From Streptomyces sindenensis (GTDB taxonomy: Bacteria; Actinomycetota; Actinomycetes; Streptomycetales; Streptomycetaceae), in the NCBI RefSeq assembly GCF_014649035.1, contig NZ_BMSG01000007.1, positions 182,726 to 246,725 of the forward strand: DNA of 64,000 bases. The letters are read 5' to 3'. Shown here one piece after another: positions 1 to 8,338 of the stretch; positions within the stretch are counted from its first letter, which is position 1; every line of letters starts with the position of its first letter. Position numbers and translations under genes: made by a program. The notes beneath the pieces are model-generated. The model was not told the DNA's origin, searched no databases, and was given only the letters and a program-made list of their open reading frames with translations.

Positions 1-839
1 CAGTTGCGGCTCTCGTTCTTCGGCAGCCCGGCCACCGCGTCGAACAGCACCGAGCGCAGCCGGTCCACATTGGCCGCGAACACCTGGAGCACCTCCTCGT
101 GCGAGACGCCCTCGCCCGCCTCGGCCCCCGCGTCCAGGTCGGTCACCAGGGTCATCGTGGTGTAGCAGAGCCCCAGTTCCCGGGCGAGGACCGCCTCCGG
201 GTGCCCGGTCATGCCCACGACGGACCAGCCCATCGCCGCGTGCCAGCGCGACTCCGCGCGGGTCGAGAACCGCGGGCCCTCGACCACCACCAGGGTGCCT
301 CCGTCCACCGGCTCCCAGTCCCGTCCGCGGGCCGCCGCGAGCGCGGCCTTGCGGCCCTCGGGGCAGTACGGGTCGGCGAAGCCCAGGTGGACGACGTTCG
401 GCACGGTTCCGTCGGCCCGGGTCTCACCGTCGTAATAGGTCTGCACCCGGGCCTTCGTGCGGTCCACCAGCTGGTCGGGGACGAGCAGGGTGCCCGGCCC
501 GAACTCCGGCCGCAGCCCGCCCACCGCGCACGGCCCGAGCACCTGCCGGACCCCGACGGAGCGCAGCGCCCAGAGGTTGGCCCGGTAGTTGATGCGGTGC
601 GGCGGCAGGTGGTGGCCGCGTCCGTGGCGGGGCAGGAAGGCCACCCGGCGGCCGGCGAGCTCGCCGAGGAAGACCGAGTCGCTCGGCTTGCCGTAAGGGG
701 TGTCCACGGCGACCTCGGTGACGTCCTCCAGGAAGGAGTAGAAACCCGAGCCGCCGATGACACCGATCTCCGCGGACCCCTCGGCCCCCGCCGTGCCCGT
801 ACCCGTACCGGAGTTCGTTTCCGTATGTGCGTTCACCAT
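1..839 (-). CDS. mtnP: S-methyl-5'-thioadenosine phosphorylase (3' end outside window)
   Basis: Phosphorolysis of methylthioadenosine (a by-product of polyamine and other SAM-dependent reactions) to adenine and methylthioribose-1-phosphate; cytosolic. About 279 codons are visible from the ATG at 839 and the frame is still open at base 1. The N-terminal region has the family signature IGVIGGSGFY, followed by FLPRHGRGHHLPPHRINYRAN and later EGPRFSTRAE and GMTGHPEAVLARE, as in purine-nucleoside/MTA phosphorylases. The first ~20 residues are a Thr/Gly/Ala-rich extension. The gene follows fmdB on the same strand, but a strong hairpin separates them, so independent transcription is likely. The C-terminus cannot be judged here. 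Confidence 0.93.
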   Translation of the reverse strand, partial: MVNAHTETNSGTGTGTAGAEGSAEIGVIGGSGFYSFLEDVTEVAVDTPYGKPSDSVFLGELAGRRVAFLPRHGRGHHLPPHRINYRANLWALRSVGVRQVLGPCAVGGLRPEFGPGTLLVPDQLVDRTKARVQTYYDGETRADGTVPNVVHLGFADPYCPEGRKAALAAARGRDWEPVDGGTLVVVEGPRFSTRAESRWHAAMGWSVVGMTGHPEAVLARELGLCYTTMTLVTDLDAGAEAGEGVSHEEVLQVFAANVDRLRSVLFDAVAGLPKNESRN

Positions 840-880
840 GCGGTCACCGTATCCGCAGGGGCGCCGGCCCGGGGAAACGC

Positions 881-914
881 CCGGACCCCGCCGAGCTGTC
901 TCGGCGGGGTCCGG
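881..914 (-). terminator. Rho-independent-type hairpin between fmdB and mtnP
   Basis: A perfect 15-bp inverted repeat (arms 881-895 and 900-914, 4-nt loop) lies between the end of the FmdB gene and the start of mtnP on the minus strand. No long T tract follows, which is usual for streptomycete terminators. Confidence 0.75.
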
Positions 915-956
915 TGAAAAGCAGGTGGGGCGAAAGCAGACGGGGCGTACGCGGGC

Positions 957-1301
957 TCAGGCGGCCGACGTACCGCTCGACGACGAGGCCGGCGCGGGGG
1001 CCGACGACGAGGCGGAGGCGGACGACGAGGCGCTCGACTTCGTGTCCGAGCCCGTCGACGACGAGGACGAACCCGAGTCGGACGACTTCGAGGACGACGA
1101 CGCCGGCGTGCTGCTCGACGAGGAGCCGCGGCTGTCGTTCCGGTAGAAACCGGAACCCTTGAAGACGATGCCGACCGCGGAGAACACCTTCTTGAGGCGT
1201 CCGTCGCAGCTCGGGCATACGGTCAGGGCGTCATCGGTGAACTTCTGCACCGCCTCAAGGCCCTCGCCGCACTCGGTGCACTGGTACTGATAGGTCGGCA
1301 C
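957..1301 (-). CDS. FmdB-family zinc-ribbon protein with Ser-rich tail
   Basis: 114 residues. The first ~55 form a single zinc ribbon with two CxxC knuckles (CTEC near residue 9 and CPSC near 30) followed by VFSAVGIVFKGSGFYRND, the classic end of the FmdB regulatory-protein domain. Residues ~58-114 are a low-complexity Ser/Ala/Asp tail that looks disordered. The GTG start at 1301 has a GGAGGAG ribosome site. Just upstream is a CIRCE-like inverted repeat, so heat-shock control by HrcA is plausible. FmdB proteins are often called regulatory, but their biochemical role is unproven. Confidence 0.9.
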   Translation of the reverse strand: MPTYQYQCTECGEGLEAVQKFTDDALTVCPSCDGRLKKVFSAVGIVFKGSGFYRNDSRGSSSSSTPASSSSKSSDSGSSSSSTGSDTKSSASSSASASSSAPAPASSSSGTSAA

Positions 1302-1310
1302 TTGCTCCTC

Positions 1311-1337
1311 CTGGCACTCTCACTCAATGAGTGCTAA
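1311..1337 (-). promoter_or_regulatory. CIRCE-like element (HrcA operator) upstream of fmdB
   Basis: Arms CTGGCACTC (1311-1319) and GAGTGCTAA (1329-1337) are separated by exactly 9 nt. The CIRCE consensus is TTAGCACTC-N9-GAGTGCTAA: the right arm is perfect and the left arm differs at two outer positions. It lies ~10 bp upstream of the fmdB start, next to the ribosome site, as at groE genes. Confidence 0.75.
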
Positions 1338-1367
1338 CGACGCTCCATACTGACGTATTCCGTCGGA

Positions 1368-2648
1368 TCAGTCCACCGTGACCGGCTCGCGGTGACCGAT
1401 CCCACGTGCGACCGTGCGTCCCTGGGACCTCGGAGTCAGCCGGGAGCGCAGGGCGAGCAGGGTCATCAGGGCCAGTGCGGTTCCGGCCAGGGGGACCAGG
1501 AAGCCGGTGCTCGCGCCGTGGGCGTCGGCGAGTCGGCCCGCCACGGTGACGGCCGCCGCCTGGCCGAGCGCCACCGCACCCGTCAGCCAGGTGAAGGCCT
1601 CGGTCCGGGCGGTGGCGGGAACCAGCGCCTCGACCAGGGTGTAGCCGCTGATCAGGGCCGGGGCGATGCAGAGGCCGACCAGCAGGCCGAGTCCGGCCAG
1701 CAGCGGCACCGAGTGCACGGCCCACAGGCCGGACGCTGTCAGGGTCAGCGCCACGTACCCGACGATCAGGCGGCGGCGCGGGCTGCTCTTCCAGGCGATG
1801 GCACCGCAGGCGATGCCCGCCAGCATGTTGCCCGCCGCGAAGATCCCGTAGAGGACCCCGTTGACCCCTGGGTGGCCGATCTCCTCGGAGAACGCGGTCA
1901 GCGAGACCTGCATCCCGCCGAAGACCGCGCCGATGCCCAGGAAGGTGACGGCCAGGACGCGCACGCCAGGAACGGAGAGCGCCGAGGCGTGCGGTTCGGC
2001 GGCGGTGGCCTTGGCGCGCGGGGCGGGCTGGGTGGCGCGCTGCGCGGCGAAGAGGAGGCCGCCGACCAGCGTCAGGGCGGCCTCCGCGATCAGGCCGGCC
2101 GCCGGGTGCACGCCGGTGCACAGCGCGGTGGCGATCACCGGGCCCAGGACGAACGTGAACTCGTCCGTCACCGACTCGAACGCGGCCGCGGTGGACATCA
2201 GCGGAGAGGCGGGCCGGTCGGGGGTCGCCCCCAGCATCGCCGCCCAGCGGGCCCGCACCATGGGGCCGATCTGCGGGATCGACGCACCGGTCGGCACGGC
2301 GGCGGCGAACAGCGCCCACAGGGGCGCGTCCGCCAGCGCCAGCACGGTCAGGGCGCTCACCGAGACGGCGTGGAGCAGGACCCCGGGCACCAGGACGGCA
2401 CGCTGGCCGAACCGGTCGGCGAGTTTGCCGCTCTGCGGGGCGAACAGTGCCATGGAGACACCGGAGACCGCCGCGACGGCGCCCGCGCTGCCGTACGAGC
2501 CGGTCGTGTGCTGCACGAGGAGGACGATGCCGATGGTGAGCATCGCGAAGGGCTGCCGTGCGGCGAAGCCGGGGAGGAGGAAGGTCCACGCACCGGGGGT
2601 GCGCAGCAGTTGCCCGTATCCGGGGCGGTCGGAGACCGTGGTCGCCAC
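1368..2648 (-). CDS. MFS transporter
   Basis: 426 residues from the GTG at 2648, chosen because an AAGGCAAGG ribosome site precedes it; starting 10 codons further upstream is possible. About 12 hydrophobic segments in two halves are visible. The first half carries an MFS motif-A-like stretch (GKLADRFGQRAVL) between helices 2 and 3, followed by VPGVLLHAVSV. A basic cytoplasmic tail closes the protein. The family suggests drug or small-molecule export across the plasma membrane; the substrate cannot be read from the sequence. It appears monocistronic, with fmdB downstream behind its own promoter. Confidence 0.88.
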   Translation of the reverse strand: MATTVSDRPGYGQLLRTPGAWTFLLPGFAARQPFAMLTIGIVLLVQHTTGSYGSAGAVAAVSGVSMALFAPQSGKLADRFGQRAVLVPGVLLHAVSVSALTVLALADAPLWALFAAAVPTGASIPQIGPMVRARWAAMLGATPDRPASPLMSTAAAFESVTDEFTFVLGPVIATALCTGVHPAAGLIAEAALTLVGGLLFAAQRATQPAPRAKATAAEPHASALSVPGVRVLAVTFLGIGAVFGGMQVSLTAFSEEIGHPGVNGVLYGIFAAGNMLAGIACGAIAWKSSPRRRLIVGYVALTLTASGLWAVHSVPLLAGLGLLVGLCIAPALISGYTLVEALVPATARTEAFTWLTGAVALGQAAAVTVAGRLADAHGASTGFLVPLAGTALALMTLLALRSRLTPRSQGRTVARGIGHREPVTVD

Positions 2649-3014
2649 GGTCCTTGCCTTTCTGCCGCCTGGTGGCACTGCTTCCCGGCGCCTTTGTGGG
2701 GCGGGCCGGACGGAAGCGGCCGAGAGCTGTCCTCTTCGCGCGGAACTGCGGTAGATGCCGGGCGACTCGCTGCCATCGGCGAAGAAACGCCGGGCGAAGA
2801 GGCACCACGACCGCCATACGGTCGCGCCAGCTCTGCATCAGACAGAGTTGGTCGATCAGGTTTGCCTTCATGGTACAGGCAGGAATCCCTGTGCACCTGC
2901 GATTGCGCACGGGGCTTCCGTATCAGCCTGTGATCTACGACGCGTTCGTCGCGGGTCGCCTGTGTTGTCACCTCTAAGAGGCCCGGGACTCAAGAGGCCC
3001 GGGACCCAGGAGGC
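2649..3014. other. Intergenic region without a recognised gene
   Basis: 366 bp between the MFS start and the antiporter stop. It has lower GC than its neighbours and no frame I could match to a known protein. It contains a 14-bp direct repeat (2976-2989 and 2992-3005) directly after the antiporter stop side. Promoter elements for the MFS gene presumably lie here, but I cannot assign them firmly. Confidence 0.5.
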
Positions 3015-4667
3015 TCAGTGGCGGGTTTTCGTGCCGCCGCCGGCACCGCCGCTCCCGTTGACGCCGGTACGGGTGCCGGCACCGGCACCTCCGAGCTTCT
3101 TGGCCAGTTTCATCGCCTGGGGGATGGCCGACCCGCCCTGCGGGCCCTTGACGCCGGGGCTCCGGGAGGCGGGAGATCCGCCCGTGCCCAGCCAGCCCGC
3201 CAGCTTGCCGCCCTCGGCGACCGCCCGCAGGCGTTCCTCCACCCGGTCGCGCACCGGGTCGGTGGCCACCACCAGCAGCTCGTCGCCGCGCCGCAGGACC
3301 GTCGCCGGGGACGGCACGAAGCTCTGGTTCTCCCGGACCACCAGCGTGACGGCGGCCCCGGCCGGGAGCCGGAGCTCGCCGACCTCGACACCGTGCATCT
3401 TCGACTTCGTGGGGACGGCGACCGACAGCAGATGGCCGCGCAGCCGCTCCAGCGGGGCCGACTCGATGCCCAGGTCGTCGGCCTCGGCCGGGTCCTCGGC
3501 GATGTTCAGCTTGTTCGCGACCCAGGGCAGCGTCGGGCCCTGGATCAGGGTGTAGACGATGACCAGGATGAAGACGATGTTGAAGATGCGCGTACTGCCC
3601 TCCACCCCGGACACCATGGGAATGGTCGCCAGGATGATGGGCACCGCCCCGCGCAGCCCGGCCCAGGACATGAGGATCTTCTCGCGGGCCGGCAGCCGGA
3701 ACGGCGCGAGGCTCAGGAAGACCGATACCGGCCGCGCCACCATGGTCAGCACCAGGCCCACCGCGACGGCCGGCCAGAAGTCGTCGACCAGGTCGTGCGG
3801 GGTGACCAGCAGGCCGAGCAGCACGAACATGCCGATCTGGGCCAGCCAGCCGAGCCCGTCGGCGAAACCGCGCGTGGCGGGCCAGTGGGGCAGCTTGGAG
3901 TTGCCGAGGATCATCGCGGCCAGGTAGACGGCGAGGAACCCGGAGCCGTGGGCCATGGCGCCCGCCGCGTACGCCGAGACGGCGATGGCCATCACGGCGA
4001 TCGGGTAGAGACCGGAGGCGGGCAGGGCGACGTGCCGCAGCCCCAGGGAGCCCAGCCAGCCCACCGTGACGCCGATCGTGGCGCCGATGGCCAGCTCCAT
4101 CGCGATCTCCGCGACCAGGACGTACCAGTGCTCGACCGGGCCGACCGCGGAGAACGCCACGACCAGGATGACGACGGGAGCGTCGTTGAAGCCGGACTCG
4201 GCCTCGAGGAGACCCGTGATCCGGGGCGGCAGGGGCACCCTGCGCAGCACGGAGAAGACGGCCGCGGCGTCGGTCGAGGAGACGACCGCTCCGATGATGA
4301 GCGCCTGGCGCCAGTCCAGGCCGACGAGATAGTGCGCGGCCGAGGCGGTGATGCCCACGCTGATCGCGACACCGATGGTGGAGACCACCGCGGCTGCGGG
4401 CAGGACGGGTCTGACCTCTTTCCACTTCGCCCCGAGTCCGCCCTCGGCCAGGATGACGACCAGGGCGGCGTAGCCGATCACCTGCGTCAGCTCGGCGTTG
4501 TCGAACTTGACGTCGAAAATGCCGTCCTGCCCCAGGGCGATCCCGATGCCGAGATACAGGAGCAGGCTGGGGAGCCCGCTGCGCGAGGAGATCCGTACCG
4601 CCACCACGGCGACGAGCAGGACGAGCGAGCAGACGAGCAGGAGTTCGTTGAGCGCGTGGACAGTCAG
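3015..4667 (-). CDS. Potassium/proton antiporter (CPA1/NhaP2 type) with TrkA-C domain
   Basis: Monovalent cation/proton exchange in the plasma membrane. A long multi-helix Na_H_exchanger region (residues ~1-390) is followed by a cytoplasmic TrkA-C-like domain (~400-480: VPTKSKMHGVEVGELRLPAG ... VVRENQSFVPSPATVLRRGDEL) and a Gly/Thr-rich tail. A GTG at 4607 would give 530 residues but would remove part of the first helix. The frame continues upstream through LTVHALNELLLVCSLVLLVA, a natural first transmembrane helix, to a CTG at 4667. That CTG has an AAGGA ribosome site 7 nt before it. I therefore call the CTG start (550 aa); no ATG, GTG or TTG lies further upstream in frame near the ribosome site. 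Confidence 0.87.
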   Translation of the reverse strand: MTVHALNELLLVCSLVLLVAVVAVRISSRSGLPSLLLYLGIGIALGQDGIFDVKFDNAELTQVIGYAALVVILAEGGLGAKWKEVRPVLPAAAVVSTIGVAISVGITASAAHYLVGLDWRQALIIGAVVSSTDAAAVFSVLRRVPLPPRITGLLEAESGFNDAPVVILVVAFSAVGPVEHWYVLVAEIAMELAIGATIGVTVGWLGSLGLRHVALPASGLYPIAVMAIAVSAYAAGAMAHGSGFLAVYLAAMILGNSKLPHWPATRGFADGLGWLAQIGMFVLLGLLVTPHDLVDDFWPAVAVGLVLTMVARPVSVFLSLAPFRLPAREKILMSWAGLRGAVPIILATIPMVSGVEGSTRIFNIVFILVIVYTLIQGPTLPWVANKLNIAEDPAEADDLGIESAPLERLRGHLLSVAVPTKSKMHGVEVGELRLPAGAAVTLVVRENQSFVPSPATVLRRGDELLVVATDPVRDRVEERLRAVAEGGKLAGWLGTGGSPASRSPGVKGPQGGSAIPQAMKLAKKLGGAGAGTRTGVNGSGGAGGGTKTRH

Positions 4668-4736
4668 GGTCCGTTCCTTCCCTGCGTGCGCCTGCCGGAT
4701 CGGCCCCCGGCAGCCAAGTACTTCGTTACCTTACCT

Positions 4737-4750
4737 AATCGTTAACGATT
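4737..4750. promoter_or_regulatory. 14-bp perfect palindrome between divergent antiporter and acylase genes
   Basis: The sequence AATCGTTAACGATT is its own reverse complement and sits in an AT-rich patch between two divergent genes, with TTACCTTACC just to its left. It is a plausible repressor operator acting on one or both promoters; the regulator is unknown. Confidence 0.45.
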
Positions 4751-4885
4751 CCTTGACGGCTTCGAGTGTTCGTGCGAGGAAGACGCAAATGGATGCATCC
4801 CTATACCGCGTCCGAGTGGCTTCTCCGCTGCGCCTATGGTTGCTCCTGCACTCCCAGGACCACCCTGCCCCCTCGAAGGACAGCG

Positions 4886-7630
4886 ATGCCCGCCAACACA
4901 ACCGACTCTTCCGGCCCTTCCGAAGCGAAGAAGCCCGGCAGGAAGAAGGGGCGACGCGCCCGCCTGATCGTGCTCGTCCTGGTGCTGGCGCTCGTCGCGG
5001 GTGTCGGGTACGGGGCGTACTGGTCCGTCTCCACCGTGCGGGCGTCGTACCCGCAGACCACCGGGTCGATAACGCTCGACGGCCTTTCCGGCGACGTCGA
5101 GGTCAAACGCGACTCCTACGGTATTCCGCAGATCTACGCGGACTCCGACGCCGACCTCTTCCGCGCCCAGGGCTTCGTCCAGGCCCAGGACCGCTTCTGG
5201 GAGATGGACGTCCGGCGCCACATGACGTCCGGCCGGCTCTCCGAGATGTTCGGTTCCGGGCAGGTGGAGACCGACTCCTTCCTCCGTACGCTCGGCTGGC
5301 GGCAGGTGGCACAGAAGGAGTACGACGAGGTGCTCGACGAGAGCACCAAGAAGAACCTCCAGGCGTACGCGGAGGGCGTCAACGCGTATCTGAAGGGCAA
5401 GGAAGGCCGGGACATCTCGGTCGAGTACGCGGCGCTGGGCCTGACCAACGACTACAAGCCCGGTGAGTGGACCCCCGTCGACTCGGTGGCCTGGCTCAAG
5501 GCGATGGCCTGGGACCTGCGCGGCAACATGCAGGACGAGATCGACCGTTCGCTGCTGACCAGCCGCCTCGACCAGGACCAGATCGAGGACCTGTACCCCG
5601 GCTACCCGTACAAGCAGCACAAGCCGATCGTCGAGCAGGGCGCGATCTCGCCGGTGACCGGGAAGTTCGACCCCGAGGCGACCCCGGCGGACACCATCGG
5701 CTCGGCGACTCCGCAGGGCGCAGGCGAGGGCCTGACGACCCAGCTCGCCGCGCTCTCCGACACCCTCGACGAGATCCCGGCGCTGCTCGGCCCGAACGGC
5801 AACGGCATCGGCTCGAACTCCTGGGTCGTCGGCGGCGCGCACACGACGTCCGGCAAGGCGCTCCTCGCGAACGACCCGCACCTCGCGCCGATGCTGCCCT
5901 CGCTCTGGTACCAGATGGGCCTGCACTGCCGGAAGCTCTCGGCGACCTGCCAGTACGACACGGCCGGCTACACCTTCTCCGGCATGCCCGGTGTGATCAT
6001 CGGCCACAACCAGGACATCGCCTGGGGGCTGACCAACCTGGGCGCCGACGTCACCGACCTCTTCCTGGAGAAGGTCTCCGACGACGGCTACCTGTACGAC
6101 GGCGCGACCAAGCCGTTCAAGACCCGCGAGGAGACCATCAAGGTCGCGGGCGGCCGGGACCGGACGATCACCGTCCGCGAGACCAACAACGGGCCTCTGG
6201 TCTCCGACCGCAGCAAGGAACTGGACAAGGTCGGCCAGAAGGCCCCCGTCAGCAACGCCGCCCCCGACCGGGCCGACGGCTACGCGGTGGCGCTGAAGTG
6301 GACCGCGCTCCAGCCCGGCAAGTCCATGGACGCCGTCTTCGCGATCAACCGGGCCAAGGACTTCACGACCTTCCGGGCCGCCGCCCGGAACTTCGAGGTC
6401 CCCTCGCAGAACCTCATCTACGCCGACACCGAGGGCAACATCGGCTACCAGGCCCCGGGGAAGATCCCGGTCCGCTCCGCGGGCTTCGACGGTACGGCCC
6501 CGGCGCCGGGCTGGGACCCGAAGTACGCGTGGAAGGGCTACATCCCCTTCGACGAGCTGCCCTACGAGTACAACCCGGACCGCGGCTACATCGTCACGGC
6601 CAACCAGGCCGTCATCGACGAGGAGAAGTACCCGCACCTCCTGACCAAGGACTGGGGTTACGGCGCGCGCAGCCAGCGGATCAACGACCTCCTCGCCCAG
6701 AAGATCAAGGGCGGCGAGAAGGTCTCGACCGATGACATGCAGAAGATGCAGATGGACAACTTCAGCGAGATCGCCGCGCTGCTGGTGCCCGAGCTGAAGA
6801 AGATCAACATCTCCGACCCGAGTGTCCGCGAGGCCCAGAAGCTGCTGGACGGCTGGGACTACGCCCAGGAGTCCGACTCGGCCGCCGCCGCGTACTTCAA
6901 CGGTGTCTGGCGCAACATCCTGAAGCTCGCCTTCGGCAACAAGCTGCCCAAGGAGATGCGCGTCAAGGGCGACTGCATCTATGTGCCGCCCGCCAAGAAC
7001 AGCGGCCCGGCCGACCAGCAGAGGAAGCTCGTCCGCGAGTGCGGCCAGCGCGACGGCGACACTGCGCAGCCGGACGGCGGCGACCGCTGGTTCCAGGTGG
7101 TCCGCGAGATCGTGGGCGACCAGGACAACGCGTGGTGGAAGGCGCCCGCCCGGGGCCGCGAGGCTGCCCTGGAGAGCCGGGACGACCTGTTCGCCCGGGC
7201 GATGGAGGACGCCCGCTGGGAGCTGACCTCCAAGCTCGGCAAGAACATCTCCACCTGGAGCTGGGGCCGGCTGCACCGGCTCACGCTGACGAACCAGACG
7301 CTCGGCACCGAGGGCCCCGGCCTGCTCCAGCGGGCGCTCAACCGCGGCCCCTGGAACCTCGGCGGCGGCGAGGCAGCGGTCAACGCCACCGGCTGGAACG
7401 CGGCCGGCGGCTACGAGGTCGTCTGGGTGCCGTCGATGCGGATGGTCGTCAACGTCGGCGACTGGGACAAGTCCCGCTGGATCAACCTCAGCGGGGCCTC
7501 CGGGCACGCGTTCAACGCGCACTACACCGACCAGACCGACAAGTGGGTCGACGGTGAACTGCTCGACTGGTCCTTCGGGAACGAAGCGGTCGACGCGTCC
7601 ACGGTCGACACGCTGACGCTGAAGCCGTAG
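4886..7630 (+). CDS. Penicillin acylase family protein (Ntn hydrolase)
   Basis: 914 residues from the ATG at 4886, which has a GAAGGA ribosome site; an in-frame start 40 codons earlier lacks one. A basic N-terminus (KKPGRKKGRRAR) precedes one transmembrane helix at ~25-46, so the enzyme is probably membrane-anchored and faces outward. The small-subunit part includes AQGFVQAQDRFWEMDVRR. The autocatalytic Ser is Ser310 in GSNSWVVGG, matching the SNxW start of acylase beta chains, and NDPHLAPMLPSLWYQ follows. The C-terminus ends with the usual GxSGHAFNAHYTDQTDKW segment. Family members hydrolyse amides such as beta-lactam side chains or acyl-homoserine lactones; the natural substrate is not evident. 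It ends 3 nt from the convergent cyclo-ligase gene. Confidence 0.92.
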   Translation: MPANTTDSSGPSEAKKPGRKKGRRARLIVLVLVLALVAGVGYGAYWSVSTVRASYPQTTGSITLDGLSGDVEVKRDSYGIPQIYADSDADLFRAQGFVQAQDRFWEMDVRRHMTSGRLSEMFGSGQVETDSFLRTLGWRQVAQKEYDEVLDESTKKNLQAYAEGVNAYLKGKEGRDISVEYAALGLTNDYKPGEWTPVDSVAWLKAMAWDLRGNMQDEIDRSLLTSRLDQDQIEDLYPGYPYKQHKPIVEQGAISPVTGKFDPEATPADTIGSATPQGAGEGLTTQLAALSDTLDEIPALLGPNGNGIGSNSWVVGGAHTTSGKALLANDPHLAPMLPSLWYQMGLHCRKLSATCQYDTAGYTFSGMPGVIIGHNQDIAWGLTNLGADVTDLFLEKVSDDGYLYDGATKPFKTREETIKVAGGRDRTITVRETNNGPLVSDRSKELDKVGQKAPVSNAAPDRADGYAVALKWTALQPGKSMDAVFAINRAKDFTTFRAAARNFEVPSQNLIYADTEGNIGYQAPGKIPVRSAGFDGTAPAPGWDPKYAWKGYIPFDELPYEYNPDRGYIVTANQAVIDEEKYPHLLTKDWGYGARSQRINDLLAQKIKGGEKVSTDDMQKMQMDNFSEIAALLVPELKKINISDPSVREAQKLLDGWDYAQESDSAAAAYFNGVWRNILKLAFGNKLPKEMRVKGDCIYVPPAKNSGPADQQRKLVRECGQRDGDTAQPDGGDRWFQVVREIVGDQDNAWWKAPARGREAALESRDDLFARAMEDARWELTSKLGKNISTWSWGRLHRLTLTNQTLGTEGPGLLQRALNRGPWNLGGGEAAVNATGWNAAGGYEVVWVPSMRMVVNVGDWDKSRWINLSGASGHAFNAHYTDQTDKWVDGELLDWSFGNEAVDASTVDTLTLKP

Positions 7631-7633
7631 GCC

Positions 7634-8245
7634 CTACAGAGGGTCCGCGAAGCGCCGCGCTCCGGCCGGTGTGACGACGGCGTCCACGGGGTGGTCGTGC
7701 GGTTCCGACGGGACCCGCGCGACCACCTCGTTCTCGTACAGGAGCACGAGGAGCGACGGGTGCGCCCCGGCGGCCGTCAGCCGGGCCAGCACCCGGTCGT
7801 AGCTGCCGCCGCCCCGCCCCAGCCGCATCCCGGCCCCGTCCACCGCCAGTCCGGGCAGCAGTACCGCGTCGGCGGCGAGGACGGCGTCGGGGCCCAGGCG
7901 CGGTCCGTCCGGCTCCAGGAGCCCCCGTCCGGCCGGGAGCAGGTGCGCCGGTCCCTCGTAGGCCGCCCAGTCCAGGTCGTTGTCGGTCAGGAGGACCGGC
8001 AGCAGCACGCGCACGCCGCGGCCGCGCAGCGCTTCCAGGAGGGCGCGGGTGCCCGGTTCACGGCCGACGGAGACATACGCGGCGACCGTACGGGCGTCGG
8101 CCAGTTCGGGGAGACGCAGCGCGGCGTCGGCGAGAACCGCGGCGGCCCGGAGAGCGTCCTCCTTCGTCAGGAGGGCCCTGGCGGCGAGCAGTTCGCGCCG
8201 CAAGGGGCCCTTCGCGGACGTCTTTCCGGACTTGTCGGTGTTCAT
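7634..8245 (-). CDS. 5-formyltetrahydrofolate cyclo-ligase
   Basis: ATP-dependent conversion of 5-formyl-THF to 5,10-methenyl-THF in one-carbon metabolism; cytosolic. 203 residues from the ATG at 8245. It shows the N-terminal RRELLAARALL helix, a central LPVL...DLDWAAYEGP segment, and the phosphate-binding GMRLGRGGGSYDRVL loop that is diagnostic of the family, then DHPVDAVVTPAG near the C-terminus. It is divergent from galU across 93 bp. Confidence 0.93.
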   Translation of the reverse strand: MNTDKSGKTSAKGPLRRELLAARALLTKEDALRAAAVLADAALRLPELADARTVAAYVSVGREPGTRALLEALRGRGVRVLLPVLLTDNDLDWAAYEGPAHLLPAGRGLLEPDGPRLGPDAVLAADAVLLPGLAVDGAGMRLGRGGGSYDRVLARLTAAGAHPSLLVLLYENEVVARVPSEPHDHPVDAVVTPAGARRFADPL

Positions 8246-8338
8246 TGGTGACTCGCACGATTCTCGTATGGGCATATTTAAGGACGAAGTTAACCGGAAT
8301 ATCAGCTTCCGGCCGTGTGCACCCGTTAAGGTCGGCAC

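Noticed and set aside
1392..2933. Long open frames antisense to real genes, such as this Gly/Arg-rich plus-strand frame over the MFS gene
   Set aside because: High-GC shadow frames; composition is Arg/Gly/Pro-rich, there is no ribosome site, and a well-supported gene lies on the other strand.
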